A DNA stretch of 64,000 nt, from contig NZ_JAUSWH010000004.1 in the NCBI RefSeq assembly GCF_030815125.1, forward strand, positions 248,001 through 312,000. Direction: 5' to 3'. Of this stretch, positions 1 through 10,566 are shown one piece after another (the stretch's first letter is position 1; each line of letters begins with the position of its first letter). The notes under the pieces were generated by a model. That model saw only the letters and a list, made by a program, of their open reading frames with translations, ran no database searches and was not told where the DNA came from. The translations under genes were made by a program, and so were the position numbers. This DNA comes from Allorhizobium paknamense (lineage in GTDB: Bacteria; Pseudomonadota; Alphaproteobacteria; Rhizobiales; Rhizobiaceae).

Positions 1-2
1 AG

Positions 3-56
3 GCGGCGTTTCAGGCGGCGCGGTCCTTGATCGATGCGGCGTTGAAAACCATATGA
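3..56 (+). CDS. cmk: 3' end of probable cytidylate kinase (partial)
   Basis: An open frame enters from the left edge and stops with TGA; the 17 visible residues end in SLIDAALKTI. The call rests mainly on context: cmk directly precedes rpsA in most alphaproteobacteria, and Cmk proteins tend to end in a helix of this kind. The product would phosphorylate CMP/dCMP with ATP in the cytosol. Too little is visible to test any catalytic motif, so the identity is inferred. Confidence 0.5.
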   Translation, partial: AAFQAARSLIDAALKTI

Positions 57-63
57 GCATGCC

Positions 64-86
64 TCAGGCCCGGTTTTCCGGCCTGA
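64..86. other. Intergenic hairpin after cmk
   Basis: Perfect 7-bp inverted repeat TCAGGCC / GGCCTGA around a 9-nt loop, 7 bp after the upstream stop codon. There is no T-run behind it, so it is more likely an mRNA-stabilising or attenuating hairpin between cmk and rpsA than an intrinsic terminator. Confidence 0.4.
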
Positions 87-211
87 ACCTGTCGATCCCC
101 TGTCCTCGCGCCGGAATGCCCTTTTTGAAGGGCGGGCAGCCCGATCGGCAATGTCAACTCTAACCCACCGGCGCGATGGCGTTCCTGATGGAGCGCATTT
201 CAGGAGATTTC

Positions 212-1915
212 ATGTCTGTTTCTACTCCCACGCGGGACGATTTCGCGGCCCTGCTCGAAGAGTCCTTCGCCAAGTCCGATCTGGCCGAAGGCTATGTTGC
301 CAAGGGCATCATCACGGCCATCGAGAAGGACGTCGCCATCGTTGACGTCGGCCTCAAGGTCGAAGGCCGCGTTCCGCTGAAGGAATTCGGCGCCAAGGCC
401 AAGGACGGCTCGCTCAAGGTCGGCGACGAAGTTGAAGTTTACGTCGAGCGCATCGAAAACGCTCTCGGCGAAGCTGTTCTGTCGCGCGAGAAGGCTCGCC
501 GCGAAGAAAGCTGGATCAAGCTCGAAGCCAAGTTCGAAGCAGGCGAGCGCGTCGAAGGCGTTATCTTCAACCAGGTCAAGGGCGGCTTCACGGTTGACCT
601 CGACGGCGCCGTTGCCTTCCTGCCGCGCTCGCAGGTCGACATCCGTCCGATCCGCGACGTCACGCCCCTCATGCACAACCCGCAGCCCTTCGAAATCCTC
701 AAGATGGACAAGCGTCGCGGCAACATCGTGGTTTCGCGCCGTACGGTTCTGGAAGAGTCCCGCGCCGAGCAGCGTTCTGAAATCGTTCAGAACCTCGAAG
801 AAGGCCAGGTTGTTGACGGCGTCGTCAAGAACATCACCGATTACGGTGCGTTCGTTGACCTCGGCGGCATCGACGGCCTGCTGCACGTGACCGACATGGC
901 ATGGCGCCGCGTCAACCATCCGTCGGAAATCCTGTCCATCGGCCAGCAGGTCAAGGTTCAGATCATCCGCATCAACCAGGAAACCCACCGCATCTCGCTC
1001 GGCATGAAGCAGCTCGAGTCCGATCCGTGGGATGGCATTGCCGCCAAGTACCCGGTTGGCAAGAAGATCTCCGGTACCGTCACCAACATCACCGACTACG
1101 GTGCATTCGTTGAGCTGGAGCCGGGCATCGAAGGCCTCATCCACATCTCCGAAATGTCCTGGACAAAGAAGAACGTTCATCCCGGCAAGATCCTGTCCAC
1201 CAGCCAGGAAGTTGACGTGGTCGTTCTCGAAGTCGATCCGTCCAAGCGCCGTATCTCGCTCGGCCTGAAGCAGACGCTGGAAAACCCGTGGCAGGCCTTC
1301 GCCTACAGCCATCCGGCTGGCACGGAAGTTGAAGGCGAAGTCAAGAACAAGACCGAATTCGGTCTGTTCATCGGCCTCGAAGGCGATGTCGACGGCATGG
1401 TCCACCTGTCGGATCTCGACTGGAACCGTCCGGGCGAGCAGGTCATCGAAGAGTTCAACAAGGGCGATGTCGTCAAGGCTGTCGTTCTGGACGTTGACGT
1501 TGAGAAGGAGCGCATCTCGCTCGGCATCAAGCAGCTCGGCCGCGACACCGTTGGTGAAGCTGCCCAGTCCGGCGACCTGCGCAAGAACGCTGTCGTTTCC
1601 TGCGAAGTCATCGGTGTGAACGATGGCGGCGTCGAAGTGAAGCTCGTTGCTCACGAAGACATCACCTCCTTCATCCGCCGCGCCGACCTGGCTCGCGACC
1701 GCGACGAACAGCGCCCCGAGCGCTTCTCCGTCGGCCAGGTCTTCGACGCCCGCGTCGTCAACTTCTCCAAGAAGGACCGCAAGGTCATGCTGTCGATCAA
1801 GGCTCTCGAGATCGCAGAAGAGAAGGAAGCCGTTGCTCAGTTCGGTTCGTCCGACTCGGGCGCTTCGCTCGGCGATATTCTGGGTGCAGCCCTGAAGAAC
1901 CGCGGCGCCGAATAA
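212..1915 (+). CDS. rpsA: 30S ribosomal protein S1
   Basis: 567-residue S1 protein, which brings mRNA to the 30S subunit for initiation. The chain is a series of S1 (OB-fold) repeats: two divergent N-terminal ones that bind the ribosome, then repeats with the typical D-Y-G-A-F-V core (for example NITDYGAFVDLGGIDGLLHV and NITDYGAFVELEPGIEGLIH), and less conserved C-terminal ones. Length fits the family (about 557-570). The ATG at 212 is chosen because CAGGAGAT precedes it and MSVSTPTRDDF begins like rhizobial S1; an upstream in-frame ATG lacks a binding site. A strong terminator follows. Codon use is highly biased, as expected for a very highly expressed gene. Confidence 0.97.
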   Translation: MSVSTPTRDDFAALLEESFAKSDLAEGYVAKGIITAIEKDVAIVDVGLKVEGRVPLKEFGAKAKDGSLKVGDEVEVYVERIENALGEAVLSREKARREESWIKLEAKFEAGERVEGVIFNQVKGGFTVDLDGAVAFLPRSQVDIRPIRDVTPLMHNPQPFEILKMDKRRGNIVVSRRTVLEESRAEQRSEIVQNLEEGQVVDGVVKNITDYGAFVDLGGIDGLLHVTDMAWRRVNHPSEILSIGQQVKVQIIRINQETHRISLGMKQLESDPWDGIAAKYPVGKKISGTVTNITDYGAFVELEPGIEGLIHISEMSWTKKNVHPGKILSTSQEVDVVVLEVDPSKRRISLGLKQTLENPWQAFAYSHPAGTEVEGEVKNKTEFGLFIGLEGDVDGMVHLSDLDWNRPGEQVIEEFNKGDVVKAVVLDVDVEKERISLGIKQLGRDTVGEAAQSGDLRKNAVVSCEVIGVNDGGVEVKLVAHEDITSFIRRADLARDRDEQRPERFSVGQVFDARVVNFSKKDRKVMLSIKALEIAEEKEAVAQFGSSDSGASLGDILGAALKNRGAE

Positions 1916-1943
1916 TTCCGGCGTAACGGACTGACATTGCAAG

Positions 1944-1976
1944 CCGCCGGATGGCAACATCCGGCGGTTTCTTTTT
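1944..1976 (+). terminator. Rho-independent terminator of rpsA
   Basis: Perfect 10-bp stem CCGCCGGATG / CATCCGGCGG with a GCAA loop, followed by TTTCTTTTT. It lies 28 bp after the rpsA stop codon and separates it from the repeat array before lepA. Confidence 0.93.
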
Positions 1977-1986
1977 GCTCCAGCTC

Positions 1987-2202
1987 TCTGGAAAACCGGT
2001 TTCCACTTTTCCTGGAAATGCTGGCTCTCTTTTTTCGCATTCCCGGACGGAAAACCGCTTCACACTTTTCCTGGAAATGCTGGTTTTCTTTTTTCGCATT
2101 CCCGGACGGAAAACCGCTTCACACTTTTCCTGGAAATGCTGGTTCTCTTTTTTCGCATTTCCGGACGGAAAACCGCTTCACACTTTTCCTGGAAATGCTC
2201 TA
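1987..2202. repeat. Tandem RIME-like repeat array (one partial and three full units)
   Basis: Three units start at about 2036, 2095 and 2154 (59-bp period) after a partial unit. Each contains GCATTyCCGGACGGAAAACC, then CACTTTTCCTGGAAATGCT, and a T-rich spacer; the last ends in GCTCTA at 2202. The two halves are partly complementary, so each unit can form a long hairpin. Many other copies occur in this window. It resembles the RIME (Rhizobium-specific intergenic mosaic element) family; that family assignment is from memory, not alignment. The array fills the space between the rpsA terminator and the lepA start. Confidence 0.9.
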
Positions 2203-2213
2203 TATGCCCAGCC

Positions 2214-4034
<1,821 letters not shown>

Positions 4035-4077
4035 GAGAGGGCAACCACAGCCCTTATGGTCCGTTTATAAAACAAAG

Positions 4078-4103
4078 GCGAAGGTGGGTGCCCCCATCTT
4101 CGC
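4078..4103. terminator. Terminator hairpin between convergent lepA and the thioesterase gene
   Basis: GCGAAGGTGGG / CCCATCTTCGC stem (11 bp, one G-U) with a short loop. On the minus strand it is followed by a T-rich run (CCTTTGTTTTATAA), which suits the thioesterase transcript; it may also stop lepA read-through. Confidence 0.7.
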
Positions 4104-4116
4104 TATCCTCTTGCCC

Positions 4117-4617
4117 TTATTCGGCCAGTTCTGGCGTTGTCTTCAGCTCTGCATGCCGCGTCTCGATTTCATGACGCAGTTCACGCCGCGCCTTTGCGGC
4201 TTGTTCACGGCGCCTCTTGGTCTCGGTATCGAGCGCAAGCGGCGGCACGGCAATCGGCTTGCCCTGCTCGTCCACGGCCACCATGGTAAAATAACAGCTG
4301 TTGGTGTGGCGGCGCTCGCCGGTGCGGATGTTTTCCGCCTCGACGCGGATGCCGATTTCCATTGAGGTGCGACCCGCATAATTCACCGAGGCGCGGAAGG
4401 TGACGAGTTCGCCCACATGAATGGGCTGGCGGAACATCACCTGGTCCACCGAGAGCGTTACGGCATAATGCTGGGAAAAGCGTGAGGCGCAGGAATAGGC
4501 CACCCGGTCCAGAATATTGAGCAGGGCGCCGCCATGCACCTTGCCGGAAAAATTCGCCATATCCGGCGTCATCAGCACCACCATTTCAAGCTGGCTCGGG
4601 TCGTGGGCGCGGTCCAT
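4117..4617 (-). CDS. Acyl-CoA thioesterase, hotdog fold (YciA/BACH type)
   Basis: 166 residues. Members hydrolyse acyl-CoA to free acid and CoA. The N-terminal half has the hotdog pattern: MTPDMANFSGKVHGGALLNI, with the HGG helix start and nearby N/D residues of the catalytic surface, followed by beta strands with VTLSVDQVMFRQPIHVGELV. The C-terminal 40 residues are charged and helical (TKRRREQAAKARRELRHE), common in this family. Start at 4617, behind an AAGGA sequence. It converges on lepA. The substrate chain length cannot be read from sequence. Confidence 0.87.
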   Translation of the reverse strand: MDRAHDPSQLEMVVLMTPDMANFSGKVHGGALLNILDRVAYSCASRFSQHYAVTLSVDQVMFRQPIHVGELVTFRASVNYAGRTSMEIGIRVEAENIRTGERRHTNSCYFTMVAVDEQGKPIAVPPLALDTETKRRREQAAKARRELRHEIETRHAELKTTPELAE

Positions 4618-4695
4618 ACGTCATCCTTTTTCTCTCCTCCCGGAAACCAAGATGATCTACAACAGGATGGATTGGCAAGACATGAAAAAGGGCGC

Positions 4696-4754
4696 TAGAG
4701 CAATTCCAGCAAAAGTGTAACACGGTTTTGCGTCCGGAAATGCGCAAAACAAAA
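4696..4754. repeat. RIME-like repeat unit
   Basis: TAGAGCAATTCCAGCAAAAG then GGTTTTGCGTCCGGAAATGC and an A-rich tail; a diverged single unit of the family seen before lepA, in the opposite orientation. Confidence 0.8.
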
Positions 4755-4758
4755 CGTG

Positions 4759-4797
4759 AGAGCGCTTCAGTGTTTCCATGAAACACTGAAGCGCTCT
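4759..4797. repeat. Perfect 17-bp palindrome (AGAGCGCTTCAGTGTTT arms)
   Basis: Arms AGAGCGCTTCAGTGTTT and its exact reverse complement around a 5-nt CCATG loop. A relative lies at 12138-12174. Because it abuts a RIME-like unit in both places, it is probably a further module of the same mosaic. Confidence 0.85.
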
Positions 4798-4942
4798 AGG
4801 GTGTGTGGGGATTTAGTTTTGGGGGAGGCGAAAACGGTGATTTTCGAGAACCGGAGCGGAGTGTACTTGAGTACATGAGCACCGGAAGCGCAGGAAATTG
4901 CCGTTTGCAGCCCGCCCAAAGCTGAATACCCACACACCCTAG
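4796..4942. mobile_element. 147-bp MITE-like element with terminal inverted repeats
   Basis: The ends are imperfect 25-bp inverted repeats (22 matches by eye) beginning CTAGGGTGTGTGGG. The interior has a palindromic GTACTTGAGTAC core and no coding capacity. It lies between the thioesterase promoter side and fabI, directly joined to the preceding palindrome. Small size, TIRs and lack of genes fit a non-autonomous element; no transposase partner is in this window and no clear target duplication was seen. The stretch 4618-5022 contains only repeats. Confidence 0.65.
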
Positions 4943-5022
4943 ACCGGCATCCAGCGCCCTTTTTAACGTCCATACCGGGTTTTTCCCGGGAGACGGCCCC
5001 GGCATTGCCGGTTACACTTGTT

Positions 5023-5829
5023 TCAATCGGCGTCTGCGTTGCGCAGAACCTCCAGCGTCGGCAGGGAGGTGATGTTGTAGCCGCCGTCGACATAATGCAC
5101 TTCGCCCGTCACCCCGGCCGACAGGTCGGAGAGCAGGTAGAGCGCGGAACCGCCAATATCGTCGATTGTCGGCGTCCGGCGCAGCGGCGCGTTCTTCTGG
5201 TTCCAGCTCAAAATAGCGCGTGCATCGGAAATTCCCGCACCCGCCAGCGTGCGCACGGGACCGGCAGAGATGGCATTGACGCGAATGCCGCGCGGGCCGT
5301 AATCGGCAGCCAGATAGCGTGTGGACGCTTCCAGCGCGGCTTTCGCCACGCCCATGACGTTATAATTGGGAATGACGCGCGTGGAGCCGCCATAGGTCAG
5401 CGTCAGCACCGACCCGCCATCGCTCATCAGATCAGCGGCGCGCTTGGTGATTTCCGTGAAGGAAAAGCATGAGATCACCATGGTGCGGGTGAAATTGTCC
5501 CGCGTGGTGTCGGCATAAAGCCCCTTGAGCTCGTTCTTGTCGGAAAATCCGATGGCATGCACCAGAAAATCCAGCTTGCCCCAGCGCTCCTTCAGCGCCG
5601 CGATGGTCTGATCCACCGAAGACAGATCCTCCACGTCGCAGGGAAGAATGAAATCGGACCCGAGTTCCGCGGCAAGCGGCTTCACCCGCTTGCCCAGCGC
5701 CTCGCCCTGATAGGTAAAGGCCAACTCCGCCCCGGCCCCGGCCAGGGCCTTGGAAATTCCCCAGGCGATAGAGTGATTGTTCGCGACGCCCATGATGAGC
5801 CCGCGTTTGCCTTGCATCGAAACGACCAT
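5023..5829 (-). CDS. fabI: Enoyl-[acyl-carrier-protein] reductase (NADH)
   Basis: 268 residues, SDR superfamily. Reduces trans-2-enoyl-ACP in the last step of each fatty-acid elongation cycle. The FabI-type nucleotide motif GVANNHSIAWG is at residues 14-24, the catalytic pair is Y156 and K163 (Y-x6-K, diagnostic of FabI rather than FabG), and SAGPVRTLA follows. Last gene of fabA-fabB-fabI, 6 bp after the fabB stop, so probably translationally coupled. Start 5829 is used; an internal ATG at 5817 (MQGKRG) is possible. Confidence 0.96.
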   Translation of the reverse strand: MVVSMQGKRGLIMGVANNHSIAWGISKALAGAGAELAFTYQGEALGKRVKPLAAELGSDFILPCDVEDLSSVDQTIAALKERWGKLDFLVHAIGFSDKNELKGLYADTTRDNFTRTMVISCFSFTEITKRAADLMSDGGSVLTLTYGGSTRVIPNYNVMGVAKAALEASTRYLAADYGPRGIRVNAISAGPVRTLAGAGISDARAILSWNQKNAPLRRTPTIDDIGGSALYLLSDLSAGVTGEVHYVDGGYNITSLPTLEVLRNADAD

Positions 5830-5835
5830 GGACGT

Positions 5836-7059
5836 TTATCCGTTGTAGCGCTGGAAAACCAGCGTGGCGTTTGTGCCGCCAAAGCCGAAGGAGTTGGAAA
5901 GAACAGTATCGATCTTGGCATTGTCGATACGGCTGCGCACGATCGGCACGCCGTCGAATTCCGGATCGAGTTCGGTGATATGGGCGCTCTCGCCGATAAA
6001 GCCCGCCTGCATCATCAACAGACCGTAGATGGATTCCTGCACACCGGCAGCGCCGAGCGAATGGCCGGTCAGCGACTTGGTAGACTGGACATGCGGGATC
6101 TTGTCGCCGAAAACTTCGCGGATCGCGCCGATTTCCTTGCTGTCCCCCACCGGCGTGGAGGTGCCGTGGGTGTTGATGTAATCCACTTCGCCCTTCACCG
6201 TCGACAGCGCCTGACGCATGCAGCGGATCGCGCCCTCGCCCGAAGGCGCAACCATGTCATAGCCGTCCGAGGTGGCGCCGTAGCCCACAACTTCTGCATA
6301 GATCTTGGCGCCGCGCGCCTTGGCATGTTCCAGCTCTTCCAGAACCAGCACGCCGGCGCCGCCGGCGATGACGAAGCCGTCGCGGCTGACGTCATAGGCG
6401 CGGGAGGCCGAAGCCGGGGTCTCGTTATACTTGGTGCTCATCGCGCCCATGGCGTCGAAGAGGTCGGACATGGTCCAGTCGAGATCTTCATGGCCGCCGG
6501 CAAACATCATGTCCTGTTTGCCCCACTGGATCATTTCAACGGCATTGCCGATGCAATGCGCCGAGGTGGAGCAGGCCGAGGAGATGGAATAGTTGACGCC
6601 GTGCAGCTTGAACCAGGTGGCAAGCGTCGCGGACGCCGTGGACGACATGGCCTTCGGCACGGCGAAGGGGCCGATGCGCTTCGGGCTGTTGTTCTGGCGC
6701 ACGATATCCGCGGCCTCGACGATCTGCTTGGTAGAGGCGCCGCCGGAGCCCATGATGATGCCGACACGCTCATTGGCGGCATAATCCTTCTCTTCCAGCC
6801 CGGCATCGGCAATGGCTTGCTTCATCGCCACATGGTTCCACGCGCCGCCCTCGGAGAGGAAGCGCATGGCGCGGCGATCGACCAGTTCAGCGGGATCGAG
6901 CGAAGGCCGGCCCCAGACCTGGCACTTGAAGCCGTGCTCGGCGAAATCCGGCGAAAAACTGATGCCGGATTTGGCGTGACGCAAGGATTCGGTGACTTCA
7001 GCCGCATCGTTGCCAATAGACGATACGATGCCAAGACCTGTTACGACGACCCGTCTCAT
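5836..7059 (-). CDS. fabB: 3-oxoacyl-[acyl-carrier-protein] synthase I
   Basis: 407-residue decarboxylating condensing enzyme that elongates unsaturated acyl-ACP with malonyl-ACP. The thiolase-fold triad is complete: C163 in [11 protein letters not shown]298 in [10 protein letters not shown] and H333 in TGHSLGAAG, with K328. The C-terminal glycine-rich [10 protein letters not shown] motif is present. It lies 36 bp downstream of fabA, the classic pairing of the anaerobic unsaturated-fatty-acid pathway. Confidence 0.96.
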   Translation of the reverse strand: MRRVVVTGLGIVSSIGNDAAEVTESLRHAKSGISFSPDFAEHGFKCQVWGRPSLDPAELVDRRAMRFLSEGGAWNHVAMKQAIADAGLEEKDYAANERVGIIMGSGGASTKQIVEAADIVRQNNSPKRIGPFAVPKAMSSTASATLATWFKLHGVNYSISSACSTSAHCIGNAVEMIQWGKQDMMFAGGHEDLDWTMSDLFDAMGAMSTKYNETPASASRAYDVSRDGFVIAGGAGVLVLEELEHAKARGAKIYAEVVGYGATSDGYDMVAPSGEGAIRCMRQALSTVKGEVDYINTHGTSTPVGDSKEIGAIREVFGDKIPHVQSTKSLTGHSLGAAGVQESIYGLLMMQAGFIGESAHITELDPEFDGVPIVRSRIDNAKIDTVLSNSFGFGGTNATLVFQRYNG

Positions 7060-7095
7060 GGAATAGACCTTTGTATTGAATTCGGACTGTGCGGT

Positions 7096-7611
7096 TTACT
7101 CGGCTTTTTGCTGGAAAAGGCCGACGCGCAGATCGCTTGCCTTATAGATGACTTCGCCATCCGCCTTCATCCAGCCATCGGCGATGCCCAGCACGAGGCG
7201 GCCGCGCATGACACGCTTGAAGTCGATCCCGTATTCCACCAGCTTGGTGGCGGGGGTGACCATGCCGGTAAACTTTACCTCGCCGGTGGAGATGGCGCGG
7301 CCCTTGCCGGGTTCGCCCAGCCAGCCGAGGAAGAAACCGGTGAGCTGCCACATGGCATCAAGGCCGAGGCAGCCGGGCATGACCGGATCGCCGAGGAAGT
7401 GGCAGGGGAAGAACCACAGGTCCGGCTTGATGTCGAATTCGGCGCGAATGAAGCCCTTGTCATGCGGGCCGCCGGTTTCGGAAATCTGGGTGATGCGATC
7501 GAACATCAGCATCGGCGGCATGGGAAGCTGGGCATTGCCCTGCCCGAACATTTCGCCGCGGGCGCAGGTGAGGATTTCCTCATAGTTGTAGCTGGACTGT
7601 CTTTGGCTCAT
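7096..7611 (-). CDS. fabA: 3-hydroxydecanoyl-ACP dehydratase/isomerase
   Basis: 171 residues from ATG 7611 ([14 protein letters not shown]). FabA dehydrates 3-hydroxyacyl-ACP and isomerises trans-2- to cis-3-decenoyl-ACP, the branch point to unsaturated fatty acids. Active-site H71 and D85 ([20 protein letters not shown]) correspond to E. coli H70 and D84. An upstream in-frame ATG at 7632 would add seven residues and has no visible ribosome site. First gene of the fabA-B-I operon, divergent from irr. Confidence 0.95.
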   Translation of the reverse strand: MSQRQSSYNYEEILTCARGEMFGQGNAQLPMPPMLMFDRITQISETGGPHDKGFIRAEFDIKPDLWFFPCHFLGDPVMPGCLGLDAMWQLTGFFLGWLGEPGKGRAISTGEVKFTGMVTPATKLVEYGIDFKRVMRGRLVLGIADGWMKADGEVIYKASDLRVGLFQQKAE

Positions 7612-7846
7612 CGAACTTTCATTTCCCCCCATCAGGCTCGTGGGTACAGGAGACTTAAATCAATATCGCGGCAAAGAGAAGCCGAGTGTCCGCAGCGAAG
7701 GCTGCCGGACGAAAAAGGGAAGGCTTGCACCCCTTGCCGCGGTCTGTTCGTCGCATTACAGGAAGCCGACACCCTCCACCAGAGGTAAAATCGCCTCGCC
7801 TGCCGAATCCAGAGGCTTTCTCCGGGTCTTACCCCCGGCAGGCCTA

Positions 7847-7875
7847 TTGAAACTCGACAACGCAAGAGATATATC
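7847..7875 (+). promoter_or_regulatory. Candidate sigma-70 promoter of irr
   Basis: TTGAAA (7847-7852), 17 bp, TATATC (7870-7875), about 50 bp before the irr start in the shared irr-fabA intergenic region. Chosen by eye; the rest of 7612-7923 shows no gene. Confidence 0.45.
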
Positions 7876-7923
7876 GATATTGCGCAACTGGATTTTCAAG
7901 AGAGCCTTCGGAGATTGCAGGAT

Positions 7924-8343
7924 ATGATGGCTGAGGCCAGCAGACAGGTGGAAGACAAACTGCGCCGCTCGGGCCTTCGTCCGACGCGGCAACGGGTTGC
8001 CTTGGCCACTTTGCTGTTTGCCAAGGGCGACCGTCACCTGACCGTCGAAGAATTGCACGAAGAAGCGCTGGACGCCGATTTTCCGGTGTCGCTTGCCACC
8101 GTCTACAACACCCTGCACCAGTTCACCGAAGCGGGGATGATCCGCGTGCTGGCCGTGGAAGGGTCGCGCACCTATTTCGACACCAATGTGTCCGACCACC
8201 ACCACTTCTTCGTGGAGGGCAAGAACGAGGTGCTCGATATTCCGGTGAATAATATTTCCATCGGCAACCTGCCGGAACCGCCGGAAGGCATGGAAATCGC
8301 CCATGTGGACGTCGTGATCCGCCTGCGTGAAAAGCGCAGCTAG
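7924..8343 (+). CDS. irr: Iron response regulator Irr (Fur family)
   Basis: 139 residues. In Rhizobiales, Irr is a Fur-superfamily repressor/activator of iron-uptake and heme genes that is inactivated or degraded when heme is available. The winged-helix part includes LRPTRQRVALATLLF and SLATVYNTLHQF; the HHH motif (H92-H94, DHHHFFVEG), linked to heme sensing, is present. No N-terminal heme regulatory motif of the Bradyrhizobium type is seen. Start ATG 7924 follows GGAGA with 9-nt spacing. The stop TAG is also the first three bases of a RIME-like repeat. Confidence 0.93.
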   Translation: MMAEASRQVEDKLRRSGLRPTRQRVALATLLFAKGDRHLTVEELHEEALDADFPVSLATVYNTLHQFTEAGMIRVLAVEGSRTYFDTNVSDHHHFFVEGKNEVLDIPVNNISIGNLPEPPEGMEIAHVDVVIRLREKRS

Positions 8344-8452
8344 AGCATTTCCAGGAAAAGTGGAAGCCGGTTTTCCGTCCGGAAATGCGTAGAAACAAAA
8401 AGCTAGAGCATTCCAGGAAAAGTGTGATCGCGGTTTTCCGTTCGGAAATGCG
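8341..8452. repeat. Two tandem RIME-like units, first sharing the irr stop codon
   Basis: TAGAGCATTTCCAGGAAAAG begins at 8341 on the irr stop codon; a second unit begins near 8404. Each ends with TTTTCCGTyCGGAAATGCGT. Confidence 0.88.
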
Positions 8453-8457
8453 TGAGC

Positions 8458-8553
8458 CTCCTTGCCTTGAAGGCATTTCGAATATCTCAAATATACCAAA
8501 GGCTTGAGATATTTGAAAAAAGAATACGAAGAGTCATCTTCAATGACTCTTCG
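8458..8553. repeat. Intergenic repeat with two palindromes (pairs with 63036-63131)
   Basis: Contains TTTCGAATATCTCAAAT facing TTGAGATATTTGAAA, then the 11-bp palindrome CGAAGAGTCAT / ATGACTCTTCG (8528-8538, 8543-8553). The reverse complement of 63036-63131 matches along nearly its whole length. The rest of the gap, 8554-8784, has no gene; it contains CATCCTCGGGCTCG-type sequence that looks like degenerate intergenic repeat. Confidence 0.85.
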
Positions 8554-8784
8554 TCTCAGTTGCGCCGCCAGCTTGATGACAAACCTCTGCCTTGCCTTTT
8601 GGTCATCCTCGGGCTCGCCCCGCGGATCCACGTTTCCAACGGCTGATGGATGATCGGGTCGAGCCCGACCATGACGGAGGAGAGCGTGCGGCCCTTTGTC
8701 ATTGGTCTGGCGGCACTCCTCAACTGTGCCGCTTCGGATGCCGATCTCTTCGGGTCGATGATTTCAGCCGCCTTGAGGGGGAAG

Positions 8785-9759
8785 TTACCCCTGCGGGTTC
8801 TCACCAAGCCCCGTGGCCACCACCGAGACGCGGAAGGTGCCGTCGAGTTCCTTGTCGAAGATTGCACCGACGACGATGTCGGCCTCGTCATAGACTTCAT
8901 CGCGGATGCGGGTGGCGGCTTCGTCCACCTCGAACAGCGTCATGTCCATGCCGCCGGAAATGGAAATCAGCACGCCACGCGCGCCGCGCATGGACACCTC
9001 GTCCAGCAGTGGGTTGGCGATGGCCGCTTCCGCCGCCTTCATTGCGCGGCTGTCGCCCGTGGCCTCGCCGGTGCCCATCATCGCGCGGCCCATGCCCTTC
9101 ATCACCGATTTCACATCGGCGAAGTCGAGGTTGATCAGGCCTTCCTTGACGATCAGATCGGTGATGCAGGACACGCCGGAGAACAGCACCTTGTCGGCGA
9201 TGACGAAGGCATCGGAGAAGGTGGTCTTGGCATCGGCGATGCGGAAGAGGTTCTGGTTCGGGATAACGATCACCGTATCGGCGGCTTCACGCAGCTTTTC
9301 GATGCCGTCTTCCGCCGACATCATGCGACGGCGGCCTTCGAAGCTGAAGGGCTTGGTGACGACGCCGACCGTCAGGATGCCCGCTTCCCGCGCCGCACGC
9401 GCGATCACCGGGGCAGCGCCCGTGCCGGTGCCGCCGCCCATGCCGGCGGTGACGAAGCACATATGGGTGCCGGCCAGGTGATCCATCACCTCATGCAGAC
9501 TTTCTTCCGCCGCCATGCGGCCGGTTTCGGGAATGGAGCCCGCGCCGAGGCCCTGCGTCATCTCCGCACCAAGCTGAATGAGGCGCGGCGCCTTCGACAT
9601 GGTCAGCGCCTGCGCGTCGGTATTGGCGGCGATGAAGTCCACGCCCTGCAGGCCCTGCGTAATCATGTTGTTGACGGCATTGCCGCCACCGCCGCCCACC
9701 CCGATCACGGTAATCTTCGGCCGCATTTCCTCGATTTGCGGTTTTCTGATCTCGATCAC
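8785..9759 (-). CDS. ftsZ: Short FtsZ paralogue without C-terminal tail
   Basis: 324 residues from GTG 9759, which follows AAGGAG with 6-nt spacing ([20 protein letters not shown]). FtsZ polymerises with GTP to form the division ring. [14 protein letters not shown], the tubulin signature [16 protein letters not shown] and the T7-loop region are intact, so GTP binding and polymerisation are plausible. The chain ends right after the globular domain ([14 protein letters not shown]): the variable linker and the terminal peptide that binds FtsA are missing. It resembles rhizobial FtsZ2/FtsZ1 paralogues, not the main FtsZ of the dcw cluster. Divergent from the XRE-cupin gene. Confidence 0.92.
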   Translation of the reverse strand: MIEIRKPQIEEMRPKITVIGVGGGGGNAVNNMITQGLQGVDFIAANTDAQALTMSKAPRLIQLGAEMTQGLGAGSIPETGRMAAEESLHEVMDHLAGTHMCFVTAGMGGGTGTGAAPVIARAAREAGILTVGVVTKPFSFEGRRRMMSAEDGIEKLREAADTVIVIPNQNLFRIADAKTTFSDAFVIADKVLFSGVSCITDLIVKEGLINLDFADVKSVMKGMGRAMMGTGEATGDSRAMKAAEAAIANPLLDEVSMRGARGVLISISGGMDMTLFEVDEAATRIRDEVYDEADIVVGAIFDKELDGTFRVSVVATGLGENPQG

Positions 9760-9943
9760 GTCTCTCTCCTTGGGGTTCTGGCGCCACAAATCGGCGGCGC
9801 GAATCACACTGTCTCTTGGCACGGGAAAAAGGCCGTGAGTGGGGCAAGTTTCAAGAGCATTGTTGATAAAAGCGTCTTTGCCTTGAGCGAAGATGACCAG
9901 GAACAGGCTTGACTCCACTATACGAGAGTGAAATTCTACTATC

Positions 9944-10519
9944 ATGGAAAAATCAGTCGATCAGGCCGTTGCGGAACGGTTGCGCTCCCTGCGTGTGGCG
10001 CGAGGATTAACCTTGGACGGGCTGGCGGAGATCTCCGGCGTCAGCCGGGCGATGATTTCCCGCATCGAGCGCGCCGAGGCGAGCCCCACGGCCTCGCTTC
10101 TCGCCCGGCTCTGTTCGGCACTGGGGCACTCGCTTTCGGCCTTCTTTGCCGACACGGACAAGGCCGTGCCGCTCCTGCGGCGCGCCGACCAGCCGGTCTG
10201 GCGCGACCCGGAGAGCGGCTATCTGCGCCGGGCGGTCTCGCCGGGCGGTACGGGCTCGAAAGTGGACGTGGTGGAGGTGGAGTTCCCCCCGGGTGCGACG
10301 GTGCGCTTTCCCGATCCCAGCCCCGGACGCAGGCAATGGCAGCATGTCTGGCTCTTCGAGGGCCGGATGGAGCTGACGGTGGCGGAAACGGTCCATCGGC
10401 TGGAGGCAGGGGATTGCCTCTACATGAATGTGGCGGAGGTGCGCGGTTTTCACAATCCCGGCCCCGAGAGGGCGCGCTATGCGGTGATCATCGATCTGGA
10501 TCGCCTTCCCGACCCGTAA
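9944..10519 (+). CDS. XRE-type HTH regulator with C-terminal cupin domain
   Basis: 191 residues. Residues about 8-65 form an HTH_XRE domain ([19 protein letters not shown], then [16 protein letters not shown]); residues about 105-185 form a small cupin barrel ([23 protein letters not shown]). Such proteins regulate a neighbouring metabolic or transport gene in response to a small ligand. It lies 47 bp before an acetyltransferase gene on the same strand, probably co-transcribed. Ligand unknown. Confidence 0.88.
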   Translation: MEKSVDQAVAERLRSLRVARGLTLDGLAEISGVSRAMISRIERAEASPTASLLARLCSALGHSLSAFFADTDKAVPLLRRADQPVWRDPESGYLRRAVSPGGTGSKVDVVEVEFPPGATVRFPDPSPGRRQWQHVWLFEGRMELTVAETVHRLEAGDCLYMNVAEVRGFHNPGPERARYAVIIDLDRLPDP

Positions 10520-10566
10520 AAGCTCCCCTCCTGGCGAGCGATACACAAACAAGGACAAAGGATAGA

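Noticed and set aside
64-86. Intrinsic terminator of cmk
   Set aside because: Good hairpin but no T-run, and cmk-rpsA read-through is plausible; recorded as a hairpin only.
200-1960. 586-codon open frame antisense to rpsA
   Set aside because: Lies wholly opposite a clear S1 gene; the translation has no family features and reflects strong codon bias of rpsA.
2036-2202. CRISPR-like array
   Set aside because: Units are contiguous 59-bp repeats whose T-rich parts are near-identical too, so there are no unique spacers; no cas genes nearby.
2136-2213. N-terminal extension of LepA through the repeat array
   Set aside because: Extra residues are repeat-coded and not part of LepA; ATG 2214 gives the normal family start.
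5557-7788. 743-codon open frame antisense to fabI-fabB-fabA
   Set aside because: Spans three well-supported genes on the other strand; histidine/arginine-rich translation typical of a GC-rich shadow frame.
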